DNA from: Anoplolepis gracilipes
Taxonomy: Eukaryota > Arthropoda > Insecta > Hymenoptera > Formicidae
Direction of reading: 5' to 3'
Length of the DNA: 64,000 bases
Assembly (NCBI RefSeq): GCF_047496725.1
Contig: NC_132982.1
Span: 8,945,001-9,009,000 of the forward strand
Within the stretch, counting starts at the first letter, position 1, and the number at the start of each line of letters is the position of its first letter. A model generated the notes under the pieces. That model saw nothing but the letters and a program-made list of their open reading frames with translations. It was not told the origin of the DNA and did not search any database. Made by a program: the position numbers and the translations under genes. Positions 1 through 12,037 of the stretch are shown here, one piece after another.

Positions 1-161
1 TTCTCCAAATCACGTGTATCGTATCATTACTATACTCGACACGCGTCTGTCACTCTCGATTCGAGAAGAAAGGAATGAATTTCGACTTATCGTTCATCGG
101 CGACGCTCCAATTACGTGGAAATTATGGCAGCGCGTTTGACATTTACGAAATGTCAGCTTC

Positions 162-187
162 TCTCTCTCTCTCTCTCTCTCTCTCTT
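162..187. repeat. CT dinucleotide microsatellite
   Basis: An uninterrupted CT array of about 12 units. It is the first of four similar arrays in the first 2 kb. Confidence 0.9.
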
Positions 188-1118
188 AGGGCTCGTCGAG
201 CCGGTCAACGAGACACGCGCTTTTCGAGATTGCGGCCGAGACAGGGACGCGATCGATAGTTGCACACCTCTCTCGTTGCTACTCGCACGTGTTCCGCAGG
301 GAAAAGAGACGTGTGAAAAAAAAAGCCGGCACGCGTGTCCAATACTTTCCGCACTTTATCCCAAATTCTGAAACTGGATATTTCCTTCTCCTTCTTCCTT
401 CTTCCTTCTCCCTTGGCGCACGTCAAATGTCAATTTGAGAAACTAGATGAAGCCTTACTCGCGTCGAGATTCGGCCTCGACTAGTCTCGAGGTCGACCCT
501 CGACTAGTCTCTTCGTCTACGAATCCACGTCAAACAAACGTTCGTCAACGTCACTTTGGCAACCCGGCTCTATCGTGGACGAATGTCAGGGAAACGACGG
601 AGGGTCGGCATCGATCCGTCCCGAATTACAAATTCACGACGGCGAAAGTGCGTGTCGCTGGTTCTAATTATAACACGTCGACGAGATGAAGAGTTCGCTG
701 TCGATCTTTGAAAATTCCAGCTGGCAGGAGCTCGCGGTCGGGAGTAATTCTCGGCGATGGTGGAATCACGCGCGTCGGGAGAAACGACCGAAGGAAACGA
801 CGCGTCGCCGTAAAACTGCACGACGACGCGATTGTTGCGCGTCACACAGTACAAATATATATATATATATATGTATTTATACACACGGGCATAACAAACG
901 CACACACATATACACGCACATACAGATTATGCGAGACAGAGAGAGAGAGAGCAGACGCGCGCGCAGTCTCGCATGTGCGGAGCCACGCACTGCCGCGGTG
1001 CAGCTGCAACTGTGTGTGCAGGCTGGGAATGCTGGAGGTGGTATGGAGGCGGCTCAGTGGGCGCACTCGCTGCCTGGTCCCTCTGTTCTCTATCTCCGTC
1101 TCTCTCGCTCCATTTCGC

Positions 1119-1120
1119 TC

Positions 1121-1160
<40 letters not shown>

Positions 1161-1212
1161 CCTACGTTCCGTTCGCCCTTCTCTTCCCGCTGTGTCCCCC
1201 CGAATAGTCCGC

Positions 1213-1249
<37 letters not shown>
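1119..1249. repeat. Pair of CT microsatellites
   Basis: Two CT arrays, about 1123-1152 and 1217-1249, are separated by pyrimidine-rich DNA. The whole of 1080-1340 is strongly strand-asymmetric, with the plus strand nearly all pyrimidine. Confidence 0.9.
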
Positions 1250-1251
<2 letters not shown>

Positions 1252-1809
1252 TCCAACTCGTCTCGTCGATTTGCTCCCTGCCCTGGCTTCTCTTTCCTCT
1301 CTATTCACCTTTCTCTTTCTCTCTCTTCGAAATTCCCGCTAGATCTCTCCATCTCTCTTCCCGAGGGGAACCTTTATCCTTGTCGCGTTCTCGTTTCGTT
1401 CTCTTCTCGAAACGTGCCACGATATTGTATTTTTAATCTTGCAAGATTAAGTTTTTCCTCCGCCTTTTGGCATTCCTGTTACCTTTTTCCTTTGACCCCT
1501 AATCCCCTTTGGCTCTTACTTCTATGTTCTTCTTCTCGAGAAAGTCCTTTTTACTTCCTCATCTCTCCGCTCTGTTTTTCCGATTTATCGCTTTTATTCA
1601 ATTCGTGTTCTTGACAAGATTCGGGATTGTTCATTCCCGGCTCTCTCTTTCTTTGTTCATCTTCTACGATTGTTCTTCTCACGTCCGCGACAACTTTCTC
1701 TTTCCTTCTCTCGCGCTATCTCCTTCCAGCTCATACATTCCAATGTTCTTCCTTCTCCTGCGCATTCTCTTAGAGAGCTATCTTCTCGTTCTATGCGCCG
1801 TTATTCTTC

Positions 1810-1845
1810 CTCTCTCTCTCTCTCTCTCTCTTTGAGAGAAAGAGA

Positions 1846-1892
<47 letters not shown>
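1810..1892. repeat. CT array abutting a GA array (self-complementary)
   Basis: About 10 CT units are followed directly by a longer GA array with a few interruptions. CT and GA are complementary, so each strand can fold into a long hairpin here. Confidence 0.9.
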
Positions 1893-1899
<7 letters not shown>

Positions 1900-2663
1900 T
1901 CGGAAAGCAACGATAGAGTCTCCTCGAACAGAGGAGAGAAGAGAGTGTTCTCCAACAAGGGGGTGATGGTCGAAGGTTCGCCGCGATTCTCCGTCTCCCC
2001 TTTCGTTGCCGACACAGATCTTCTCTCTTTCTCTTTTGGTATCTCATCCACCCCCACTATGACGTGGTCCTCCCTCTCTTCTGTGAGTTCCATGACTCCT
2101 TCCCTTCCGTGCGGCGCTGCCATGAGTTCAGGGACGATCTCCCTTTAACGGAGACCCAGGCACTGTCCTGACGGATCCCCGCAAATAGCGGCTTTGTTTT
2201 TACATTGATTCGACGTTATTCGATCCGCGTTACTCGAGATTCAATTCTTGATTTTTAATGTAAATCAATAAACGCAGAGAATTAAATTTGATAGATTTTT
2301 GAAGAAGATACGTCGAAGATAAATACACTTTAAACGTTGACATATTACAAAATAATTTTAATAATACCATCGAAAAATTTTCCATTTTATTACTTGATTA
2401 AAGGATTAATCATTATTTTTTTCATTTTGACAATTTTATAAAGATAAATTATAATTAAAAAATTCAACAAAAAGATTTGATACCTTTTGATATCTTGTAC
2501 ATAATGAATGTATAAAATAAAAATTGATTAAAATTAATTATATAAATTTATTAAATTAGTAATAAAAATTTTTCCATTAATTTAAAATTCAGATACATTC
2601 TATGGAGTATTATTTTAAAATAACATTAGGGAATCTTTCGTTCTTTTCGCGACAATTAATTAC

Positions 2664-2846
2664 CTTGGGATATACATCGGTAGCTATCGTCACCGTGAAG
2701 CCCGAGAAATTCGATCTCTCATTTGCTAGACTATCGACTAGACGCACGTGTATCGTTAAATCGATATTCGACACCTCGTAAGAAAACATTGCGTAAGCGA
2801 TTCGGTCACGCGTCGTTGCGTCAAAATTAAATGCAGTGGTGCATCC
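2664..2846 (-). CDS. Internal coding exon, product not recognised
   Basis: A 183-nt exon (61 codons) read on the minus strand. The acceptor is excellent: a pyrimidine tract ending in ttgatccag precedes the first base at 2846. The donor is CCCAAG|gtaatt. Both ends fall between codons (phase 0-0), so it could be included or skipped without shifting frame. Only this frame is open; the other two contain stops. The product begins GCTTAFNFDA and contains SYEVSNIDLTIHVRLVDS and GFTVTIATDVYPK. The alternating hydrophobic pattern suggests beta strands. I cannot name a family and it does not resemble the RA or PH domains of pico/lamellipodin. It shares strand and phase with the exons at 12 and 26.7 kb, so it may be a cassette exon of the same gene or an exon of another minus-strand gene. 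Confidence 0.6.
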
Positions 2847-3343
2847 CTGGATCAAAGACAAGCGAGGGGATAAACGTTATCGAACGCTCTTATTATTTTT
2901 ACGAGTTTCTAACTGAAATAAAGATCAACGAGAAGCATTATTCTTTCCATTTTATGCGACAAATTAAAAAAAAAAGAAAACCGACAAATATCTATGCACA
3001 AAATTACCGCGCATGTTTCTGAGGTATCAACAGTTTTCAATCTCGTTATATAGATCCATCCCTGAAAAAAAGGAGGCTCGTAGTTTTTTAATAGGCACGA
3101 CGAGGATGCCAGATGCTAACCTAGGGCACAAAACGTAGAAGAAAAAGATAACGGGAGAGAAGAGGAGAGAACGAGCGGGTGTCCCTGAGAAGGATAAACG
3201 TGTCGCATACGAACGAAGAGAGATGGCCCCGCAGTAACGTACCGAGTAATTTATAAAATATGTTTTCAGATATGGTCGGATGCTTTATTAGCATTCGTCA
3301 ACAGTTATATTTTTAACCTCATTTTCCATTTCTATTCTTTCGG

Positions 3344-3377
<34 letters not shown>
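3344..3377 (+). repeat. Poly-A tract
   Basis: A run of 34 A. No upstream element body or target duplication is evident, so I do not call a retroposed copy. Similar runs lie at 9732-9761, 22616-22654 (T, with one interruption), 23869-23897, 33379-33401 (T) and 58312-58334 (T). Confidence 0.9.
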
Positions 3378-3378
<1 letters not shown>

Positions 3379-3908
3379 ATTTTTTTCCTTCTCTAATTTA
3401 ATATAATATACATGTACAGCTCACTCTCAAAAAATATTCGTAGGAAATTAATTGATTAATTTTGATATCGAGCGCGTTCAAAAATTTTTTTACAAAGATC
3501 TTCGATTATTTGAGAATATAATTCGATTAAAAAAAAAAAAAAAAAAGACATCACAAGCTCGTCGTGTACAACTTAATAAAGACGCTGTCCTCACATGATT
3601 GCATAATCACGCGATGACGTGGCGCTACAAAACCGAAAATTTTTCCCCCTCGACCATTGCTTCTCGAGTTCCAATACGGTGACTGTTACGTCACTGAATC
3701 CAAGACGGATAGAGAACGAACGGTAGAAAGGGACCGACCAAAGAGAAAGAAAGAAAAGAGAAAGAGAGGGAGAGAGATAGATAGAACGAGGGAAGGAAAG
3801 GGAAAAGGGCGAGAGACGTGATGCTGGAACGTGTGTTAGTCACGGGTTGCCCATAGCAACCCACGCGGCTAATGCACGCATTATAGGCGCCTCGTACAGG
3901 CCATGATA

Positions 3909-3930
3909 CACAGGGTGTCTTAAAAGTCAC
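3909..3930. mobile_element. Possible transposon terminus (cagggtgtctta type)
   Basis: The sequence acagggtgtcttaaaagtca starts abruptly here. The same start, tacagggtgtctta, recurs at 58111, and a related reverse-complement form, gacatcctgtata, occurs at 34472. Ends of this type flank many degraded arthropod DNA transposons. I could not find a matching inverted end nearby, so the element boundaries are unknown and this may be a solo, decayed end. Confidence 0.35.
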
Positions 3931-4285
3931 ACCAATAATAATATTTCGTAAACAATTATTAATAAAAAAATATGTCGCGTATATATTATCAAAATTGTCT
4001 TTTAATCATAAGAAATTGAGAAAATAAATTTTTGAAGGTGAATAATAAAGTTTCATTTTTTCAAATTAATCTCAAACTATTTTTGCTAATGCGATATCTT
4101 GATTTGCGATATATTTCGATATCGCGATACATTTCATGGCGAATGAAGAAGCCACGACGTTCGAACATCAAATCTTCGCCGGGAAGCGGTCGTTTCGAAT
4201 TTACGGAAAAATCGAGGATGAAAGTCCGTGATTTCCGCAACACTCTGTATACACGGGTGTTGTGCGTACGCAGCGTACTACGCAT

Positions 4286-4330
4286 CCACTACGCGCGCGC
4301 GCGTGGCACACGCGCGTGCTACGCACACAC
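4286..4330. repeat. Alternating purine-pyrimidine CG/CA tract
   Basis: Contains acgcgcgcgcgcgtggcac followed by acgcgcgtg and then a CA-rich tail. Long alternating purine-pyrimidine runs of this kind are the classical substrate for Z-DNA. It lies in an otherwise AT-rich intron-like region. Confidence 0.7.
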
Positions 4331-5772
4331 GTGTCGCCCAAGTTAATTGATTTTGCCTTCGTCGACCGGCACGGTGTTACCACTCCGATCCGGGACATGC
4401 AACCGCGTTATCGGCTACTACTAAACACAGATGCCCGCAAAACATGGACGCAAAACTGTCTGAGATCAAAGAGGATGAGAGAGGTTTGATAGAAACCCTT
4501 TGTGTCCATCGGGCAATCTTGTTTTCCAGATCTGAGAGAGCAGGTATTTTCAGATCGAAATATTATACATATTAATTAATTAGATACAGTGCTACTTATA
4601 TCTTTTTAGGACACTATTTTTTATATAAAAAAAATATTTAATTCAAGATTAAATATTTACGAAAAAAATTCAAGATAACATTTAGTCTGCAAATGTTTAC
4701 AGAAAATTCTAGTATAACTATGTAATCACTGAAATGTAATAAAGATTGCAATCTCAATATTAATATGTAAGAGAATCCATCATACGGTAAATATTTTACT
4801 CTGTACAAACAGTATACGGAATAATTGAGATAATCTTTCGGATAAGAGATAAATGGACGAATGGTACGCGAAATATTTCAGATCCTTGGTATCTCTCAGC
4901 TGTGTTTTTCTTTATCGATCACACATCTCACTCACGTAGGAAACGTAGGACTGACTTTCGACCGATTTTTTTCTTCGGGGGACTAATGACTGACATTACA
5001 CAAGGCAAGTACAGCACAAAGTCGTTGGTTACATTGGCTATCAATGCGCGCATTACGTTTAAAGTGGACTCAAGTAACGCAGCTTTTTTTTTCCTCTTAT
5101 TTCCTGCAAGCGAATTCCTTGCGTAATACGATTCGCTCCATGACCCGATCGCAAAAATCGATAAAGTGACGTGAGCTAAATTTTCACGCGCTGCATCTGG
5201 ACCTTTCATGCGTGTTATTATACGCAAGATGATTACGAAGAGATATCTTCATTTTCAAGAAGAAGATGTTATTACTTTCTCATCATCGCTCGTATTTTAT
5301 ATCACCGCGCATGAAAACACATCACGCGACATTTTACGCGCAATAAAAAAGTGTATATATCCTCAGAAAGGTTGAAATGACAAGATTCCGTTAGAGTAAA
5401 ATCCACTTTGATCGAACAAAGATTAAGCAATATATCTTTATATTATTTTAAAGAATCGTGCCGAGTTTAATTAATTTTGTACTCTCTTCATTATAATAAT
5501 TAACAGACATTTATGATCTCTTGATTATTTTATTTATCCCGATTATTTATGCTTTTTATTTTTTAGCATTTAGGCAACGGTTTCAGGATACTCCATAGAA
5601 TGAGAAACACAAAGGCGGTAACCGGAAGTCGAGAGACAATCCCGTTGTAACGAATCCGACACAAAGTTTCGTAGCCACGCATGAATTAAACATACAATGG
5701 CCGCCATTCAACTTTGGCGTTTTAACGCTATAATTCCATAGAAAAAAAAAAAAAAAAACAAAGTTTAAAGTC

Positions 5773-5798
5773 TTCCCGTAAATAATTATTTACGGGAA
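5773..5798. repeat. Perfect 26-bp palindrome
   Basis: ttcccgtaaat is followed by aatt and then atttacgggaa, giving a perfect inverted repeat with no spacer. It could form a cruciform or bind a dimeric factor. No gene or element boundary is visible next to it. Confidence 0.85.
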
Positions 5799-6771
5799 TT
5801 TATAAGTTGTCGATCAATCAAGTCTCGAAACGAGGAAAATCGCGTTAGCGTTTTGAAGATCTAGCAAACTCATCGGAGGGTAAAGAAGAAGGACATATTG
5901 TTCTCATTCACACTTATCCGGAGTCTTTTCCCTCCCGGAGGCCACGACCCGATCGTTAACTCCCACGCTGGTGAAGGAATTTGAGGTCTTTGGGCCCATT
6001 CTCATCCCACATTCGATAGTGCATCTGCATTTATATAGAGTTGAAATATCTATTGTAATATTATAAGATACTGTTGTAGTTTTGGTGAAATGTAAGTTCA
6101 ATGACCCTTTGGATACATTGACGTGTTCACATATCTCTTTTCTAAACACTTCATTTCAATAAAAACGGGCATCTATTATCTATGAACGAAAAGAGAAAGA
6201 AAGAAGAGTAAATATTCAATATATTAAAATATAAATATCTCTGTTTTGTAATATTATGTTCAGTTCCAGAATATTTTAAAAAATCAAACTAAAAAATAAG
6301 TCTTTCAAAAACTCTTTAAAGAAAAGTTTCAAAAAAAAAAAAATCTCTTAAAAATCTAATAAATACTTATATATTATATTATATATTAACAACGCGCGAA
6401 AGAGAAAATGAGAATATTAAATTTATTAATTTAAATATATTAAAGTAAAATTTAATAAATAAAATAAAATTTAAATATATTAATAAAATATAAATATTTA
6501 TTAAATATAAATTTCAATATATTCTGAAATTAAAATAATAACTATATAAGTAAAATTTAAATTTTGAAAAATTAAAATACAAAATAATTCATGTAAAAAA
6601 TCCTTAAAGAGTTAGAAAAAGAATCTTTTTGAAAATATCTAAATAAATAATAGAATCTATCACATATGTTATCTTATCAAAAATGATTAATAAGAGTAGT
6701 TAACAATAAGTTTTCCCTATATTTAATAATGCTCGGTTTTTTTTTTTTATTTAGCTGCATTTATATAATCT

Positions 6772-6839
6772 AAAAAAAATCACTATATATATAAAAAAAA
6801 TATATAAAAAAAATCACTATATATATAAAAAAAAAAAAC
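6772..6839. repeat. Short direct repeat, AT-rich
   Basis: Two near-identical copies of a 30-bp unit with the core aatcactatatatataaaa lie about 34 bp apart. This is probably local slippage duplication. Confidence 0.7.
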
Positions 6840-9730
6840 AGTGTGTTATTCAAGATTATCAAAGACATTCATAGTTTTTTATATATATGCTTATGTTATC
6901 CGACGTTACTCCGCAAATCCATAAACCAGGCCATTCCGTAAGAAGAAGCTTGCGCAATGCGCTTTCGTTGCACCATCGGCGCTTATTCCACCGTGTCGCG
7001 TGTCCAATAAATCTGTTTTATATGCCGTGTTATTTCATCAGAATATACCTTCAATATATGGTGACAAAGTCGCGCCGGAATTCACACTCGCGCCGACTGT
7101 AAATTTTTCACGCACGCATTGATAGAATAACTCGATAGTATAAATCGTTGGCAATTTTTAATTCTTCTTTTACAGACAAACTCCATTAAAATTAATAAAA
7201 CTTCTGTAGAGAAATATATATTGTTATTGAATTTTTTACATCTGTCGAATTTATCAAATCTCTCCGAAATTGAAATAATATTTTCCATTTTTAAGCGTAT
7301 TTTTCCGCGCTTGGGAAAAACGAGCATTTTCATTTCCAACTTCAGTAAAACGATAAAATGTAAGAATTACAAATTACGTTAGCTTTTACACGATACTGCG
7401 TATTGAGCAATACTGGTTCAAGGTATCGCTTATCTCGACGTGTTGAACAATCTCATTTCTGTCGGTCGACTGTTTTAATCAGGCCATCGTATTTCTTCCC
7501 CCTTTATCGTTTGTTCGCGCCGGTTTACGCCGCCTCCAATTTGCGGCGACGTCTCTACGCGCGGAACGTCTTCTAATAATTGCTAATTAGAGTTAATATC
7601 GCGCACGCAAGCCGCCTTGTTGTTTCGCGTCGTCGGGAACGATTCGCGCCGCCTGTCCAGTTTCTAAGAATCAACGGCAATTTAATAACAATGACTAGAA
7701 TTATGACTAAAATCGAACAAAATAAGATAATGAGAGATTACGTCGTAAATATTCAAGTCTACACATACATGTGTGTACGATTAGATTTGAAAGAGAGAGA
7801 GAGAAGAGGGTGTGTGCGCTTTATTAAATATTAATTAATACGGAATAAATTATATTTTTATTTCGAGAATATCGTGTCTTCTGGTTACATATTAATAATA
7901 GTAGTTTACTCTCAATCTATAAATCATTACGTAGCGAGTACGTGACGATTGATGAATTATCCGTTTTGTTCGTTTCGCGGCTGTTTCTGATATCCCGATA
8001 ATTGTTTGACTGATTAAATGGAAAGCTGAATTCATCCGATAAAGTTATTAAATTAATTACAATGCGTGCAAACGAAAGCAGATTCAAACAATTTTAAATC
8101 GCTTATTGTTAGATATATTTCGCGGCTACTCTCAAACTAATAATACAGCAAGTATTTTTTTTATCAAAGCGTATTCTTGCTGCCGGATGCAATTACAGTG
8201 TACTAGATGCAGAACCAATTGCGCAATTCGGAGAAAATGTGCTGTATGATGCTAATATAACGATAATAGGAGGCAACTGTTTGAAAGAAGGCGAAAAGAA
8301 ACGCGTTAACGCAACACGAACGAATGCAATTTGCTCGTATGGTTTTATAAGATTCAATGAATTTAGAAATCACGTTTTCTTGAAAACTTTTCAACTTTTA
8401 AGTGCAAAATATAAAATATCTCAGGCTTCAATTAAATATTAAAGAATTTATAAAAAAAATTAAGTGTCTTTAAAAATTCAAATTTTGTTAAAGTATGTTC
8501 AAGATTGGTTTTTGCACTTAAATGATTCAATGAAAAAAAAAAAAAAAAAAAAAGTCAAAAAAAGAAACAGCATGTAACTAATTTTACATTAAATAATCAA
8601 TTATACTATAAAAGCGATTTTGCAGTTTTTTTTTATCCTGCGGAATAAAGCACATTTTTGCTATCAAGTCGCAATTCTATCAGGTTCTAACAAAGACTTA
8701 AGGGTCATTGACTGGGAGGAAGGTCTAAATTGCCACAGCGATACGCAGGAATGCGCCAGGATATCTCGCGAAGATGAAAAAAAGGAGAAGAACAGAAATA
8801 AAAAAAGAACACGAACAAAGGAGGGACAGGAGGAAGGTACACAAATTGCAGCGGCGAAAAAAGCGCGCGTTCTCGCTGTTCCTCTCTTCTCGTTCCCTTT
8901 TTTTTTTCTCCGGAATTTCAGAGGCGAAACTATTGTCTATGCGCGAGCGTTCTTATTAGAGAGATCTCACGGTTCGTTTAACGAAGCCTGGCATTTGCGA
9001 ACGACCTAGTTTCGCGAATGGTGCCGTTAATATAGACAATCGCGCCGCGATTAGCACGTTGCTTTAAGATATTTTACCCCTTTAAGGGGTGAGATTACGC
9101 CCGACGAACTGGCAGACTGCTGAAAAGTAGATTCTCAGCTGCTCGTTTCCTTTTGTTGCCGAAGAAACTGGTTTGTTTAATAGCCGCTGCAAGTTTCACA
9201 AATATTTGAGAATCGAGCCGATGTTGGATTTAGTAAGAATAGATTTTCAGTAAGAAAGGATATACGATGGAAAAAAAAAAATTAATACGATAAACAGAAA
9301 ATAATATTCTCTTGATTGTATAAGATTTAGAATAAAAAACTTTGAATGAGAAATTTTGTGCATCTTGCTGATAAAATTATTTATGATTGACAAAAAAAAA
9401 AAAAAAAAAAAAAAACGTCTAACAATTAGTCGTGTGATAAAAATTATCGTGACAAAATAATAAAAATACTCATTTTTTAAATACATTTTTTAATCATTAT
9501 TGTTGTTGCTCCGTGCTATATCCTTGTCTTATATTATTAGCATTTTTTTATTTTAGGGCAAATTTTTACGTTATTGAAATAATTGTAAGTATGAAGCGGT
9601 ATATCATCTGCATATTGTTCGTATGCTAAATACCTGCAGACTCCGCGGTGTTCTTGATCGCGGACAAAGTTTTTTCCCTTCGGCAGAGACCGCGCAATGA
9701 ATATTTTTGCGTTAACGCTCGAGAGCTTAA

Positions 9731-9762
<32 letters not shown>

Positions 9763-11846
9763 AGCGCATCCACGTATACTCGTTCTGTACATTTATGTGC
9801 ATATTCATGAACCTGTTCTCGTCGGTTATTAAAATTCTCTTTACTGGGGGAAAAAAAAAATTCGTTTACGAATAACGACCAATCAGCGACCGATAATAAC
9901 GCTAGTGGGGAATAATAGAAGCTAGTGACATCGAAAATGGTTCACAAACTAGAGAAAATTAATCGCAAATAACATTGAAATCAATTTCGATCAAATTCTC
10001 TTACAATAATTTCATACTTTTGTTTGAGAAATGTAATTTTGAGAATGTAATCCTTTGAATTTACAATTTAATAGAAACCTTTGCAAAAAAAGGTTCTTCA
10101 GTTGACTAAAAAGTCATTATGTTTTATCATAGTCAATCTTATAATCCGGAACTTTTTCACGGATGGTTTAAAAAAAGCACGAAATGGTTATTCTTGAAAA
10201 ATAACTTTTTCCGGCGAGCGATTCTCGAAGGAACCGCCCCGGCGGTGGACGATCTTTTGAGAATCCGCCGGAAAAAGAGATCAGGTCCAACAAAAGGATT
10301 TCTAATGGACGCTGGGCATCTCGCGGAACGCCTTATAAGGCCAAACCCCGAGATCCGGCCTCTGCTTTCGGTCTGCTCACAAGCGGGCACCTCGGAAGAA
10401 TCCGAGTCAGTCGCGCGGAGGCGCCTCTTTGCTCTGCCGGATTTAGACCGAAAAAAGAAGCATCGCGATGAAGCTTCGGGGAAAAGAACGAAAAGAGAAT
10501 GAGAAGAAACGAGCGCGACATCGAACGTTGGGAGCTTGACTCGGGGAGGTTTATCGAGATGCCGGAATACGTATCTGAACAAACAGACGCAGCGATAAAA
10601 TTTGATAATGAATTTTCACAAGACTTTAAAAATACGAAAAATGCAAATAATGTCCAAGGTAAAAATTAGTTTCGTCCTTTAGAAATAATACAAATACGTT
10701 TCCTGCTAATGCTTTCATTGTACTTTTCTCTATATTTAAAATAATTCTTTTAAAATATAATTTCAATTTTATATTATTATATGAAATGTGCAAGAATATA
10801 ATTGTTCTTTAGCTATTTTTAAAAAAGATCACATTTATTTAAAAACATACAATTGCCATTTATTATCTAATAATCTCAGACAAATTTGGAAAAATTAATG
10901 GGCGATCAGTATATATAATTAATTATATATAATATATACATATTTCGCTTTGTGAAACTGATGCGCAAAAATATTAATATCGATTATGTGTCAGAGTTGC
11001 TGTATGTTCGTATATACGTATCGAGACGATTAAATTTTCTCTCACTAGCAACATTCTCTAGGATTACTATAGAAAAAAAGGAATCAGAATTGCTAATTAA
11101 TCGACTAAGCGTACGACGTTTCCGAATTAAAGTCATATAAATTATACGGACAAATGCACGCGTACGAATGCACTGTAACCCGCATACATATGCAAACAAC
11201 ATGACGCATTCGTATTCATGTATGTAAATTCGAGACGGTGAATCCCTTTGAGGATCAATCGGCCTCTGCAATGTTTCTTCTTAGTTCAACACAAGTAACA
11301 AGCAGATTACGCATATTTGCGTTGCGCAAATAGTTAATATCTAGTATAGCAAAAATATGAAATGTACATAGAATGAAGAAAAATAAGAAAATAGCAAAGA
11401 TATTATAAAATTATATAAAATTAGAGACTTTAAGTGACTTTATTTTGAATGTTAATGTATTAAATATGATGAAAAATGTTCCCCCTCGAGTTTTATTTGT
11501 ATGAATTATTTTAATTACATATAAAAACTAATTATTTTAAATAAATAAATAAATTTTACTTGCTTCTTTTATGAATGATTTCACTTAATTTTTTTAATTA
11601 ATTCAAATAATATTTCAAAATATTTTTTCGTCATTTTTTAAATAAAATGTATCTGTCATTCTCTATCTTCGCAAACTCACATGATCAAATGTTTTATCGA
11701 AAATATATTCTATCAAAAAATGTCTCCTATTTTTATGGGTAGAGCGCCAAATAAATTCATGGCGCCTTTAACAAATTTCCATGCGACAGAGATAACAATC
11801 CCAATATATTGCTCCTCATTAGCATTTTATATGTTCCTATTCTTAC

Positions 11847-12037
11847 CATATGCAGAAGATCCTTGATCAGTGACGTTCGAGCGGTGACCCTCGTGGACTT
11901 GGTCCTCCGAATAGGCACCAAACTGGCATCCCTCGTTCCTGACATTATTCTCGGCATGGTGTTGGATCTGACCAAGCGATACTCATCTCCCGGGTATCTC
12001 CTCCTCTTTTTAAATGTGCCGCACAACATGTTTCCGA
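11847..12037 (-). CDS. Candidate alternative first coding exon, basic Ser/Thr-rich product
   Basis: Read on the minus strand, a 191-nt segment lies between an acceptor (gagactacag) and a donor (CATATG|gtaaga). Only one frame is open; the other two have stops. An ATG in good context (ggaaacATG) lies seven bases inside (A at 12029), giving a product that begins MLCGTFKKRRRYPGDEYRL. It continues with VRSNTMPRIM and TKSTRVTARTSLIKDLL and ends at phase 0. The segment is basic and rich in Ser/Thr next to Arg/Lys, so it could be a phosphorylated or membrane-associating tail. The pyrimidine tract before the acceptor is weak. The phase-0 end matches the phase-0 end of the 26.7-kb pico exon, so both could splice to the same downstream exon as alternative N termini. 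I did not recognise the sequence, and an unrelated gene is possible. Confidence 0.55.

Larger units (their letters stand above)
1..2663. other. CpG- and CT-rich non-coding stretch
   Basis: From 1 to about 2200 the DNA is much richer in GC and CpG than its surroundings and is built around CT and GA dinucleotide arrays. Reading frames here are long only because CT and GA arrays have no stop codons; they give Ser-Leu or Arg-Glu runs and I do not call them genes. One non-repetitive minus-strand frame at 1900-2123 begins with ATG (MAAPHGREGV) but runs into the CT array and shows no consensus donor. From 2200 to 2663 the sequence is plain AT-rich DNA with nothing I can support. The GC-rich part could be a promoter, a 5' untranslated region or an intronic regulatory block. 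Confidence 0.5.
2847..11846. other. Intron-like DNA between exon candidates
   Basis: Mostly AT-rich sequence with no supported gene. It holds poly-A at 3344-3377, a transposon-type end near 3910, a CG-alternating tract near 4290, and a perfect 26-bp palindrome at 5773-5798. There are small CpG-rich islands at about 4.1-4.5, 5.9-6.05, 6.9-7.1, 7.5-7.7, 8.7-9.1 and 10.2-10.6 kb. Open frames in these islands are short, lack convincing splice sites or exist on both strands, so they are not called. If the flanking exons belong to one gene, this is a 9-kb intron. Confidence 0.5.

Noticed and set aside
686..1436. Long plus-strand frames up to 242 codons
   Set aside because: They are open because CT arrays lack stop codons; the products are Ser-Leu runs and frames overlap on both strands.
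1791..2123. Minus-strand ATG frame beginning MAAPHGREGV
   Set aside because: The first part is coding-like, but it runs into the CT array, lacks a consensus donor, and its only acceptor-like site is out of phase with the exon at 2.7 kb.
4934..5227. Minus-strand 99-codon frame ending at a gtgagt donor
   Set aside because: It contains poly-lysine from A-runs, the acceptor is ambiguous, and the ending phase does not match neighbouring exon candidates.
10119..10582. Overlapping 127- and 141-codon frames on opposite strands
   Set aside because: Both lie in one CpG-rich patch, neither has convincing splice sites, and the products are basic and unrecognised.
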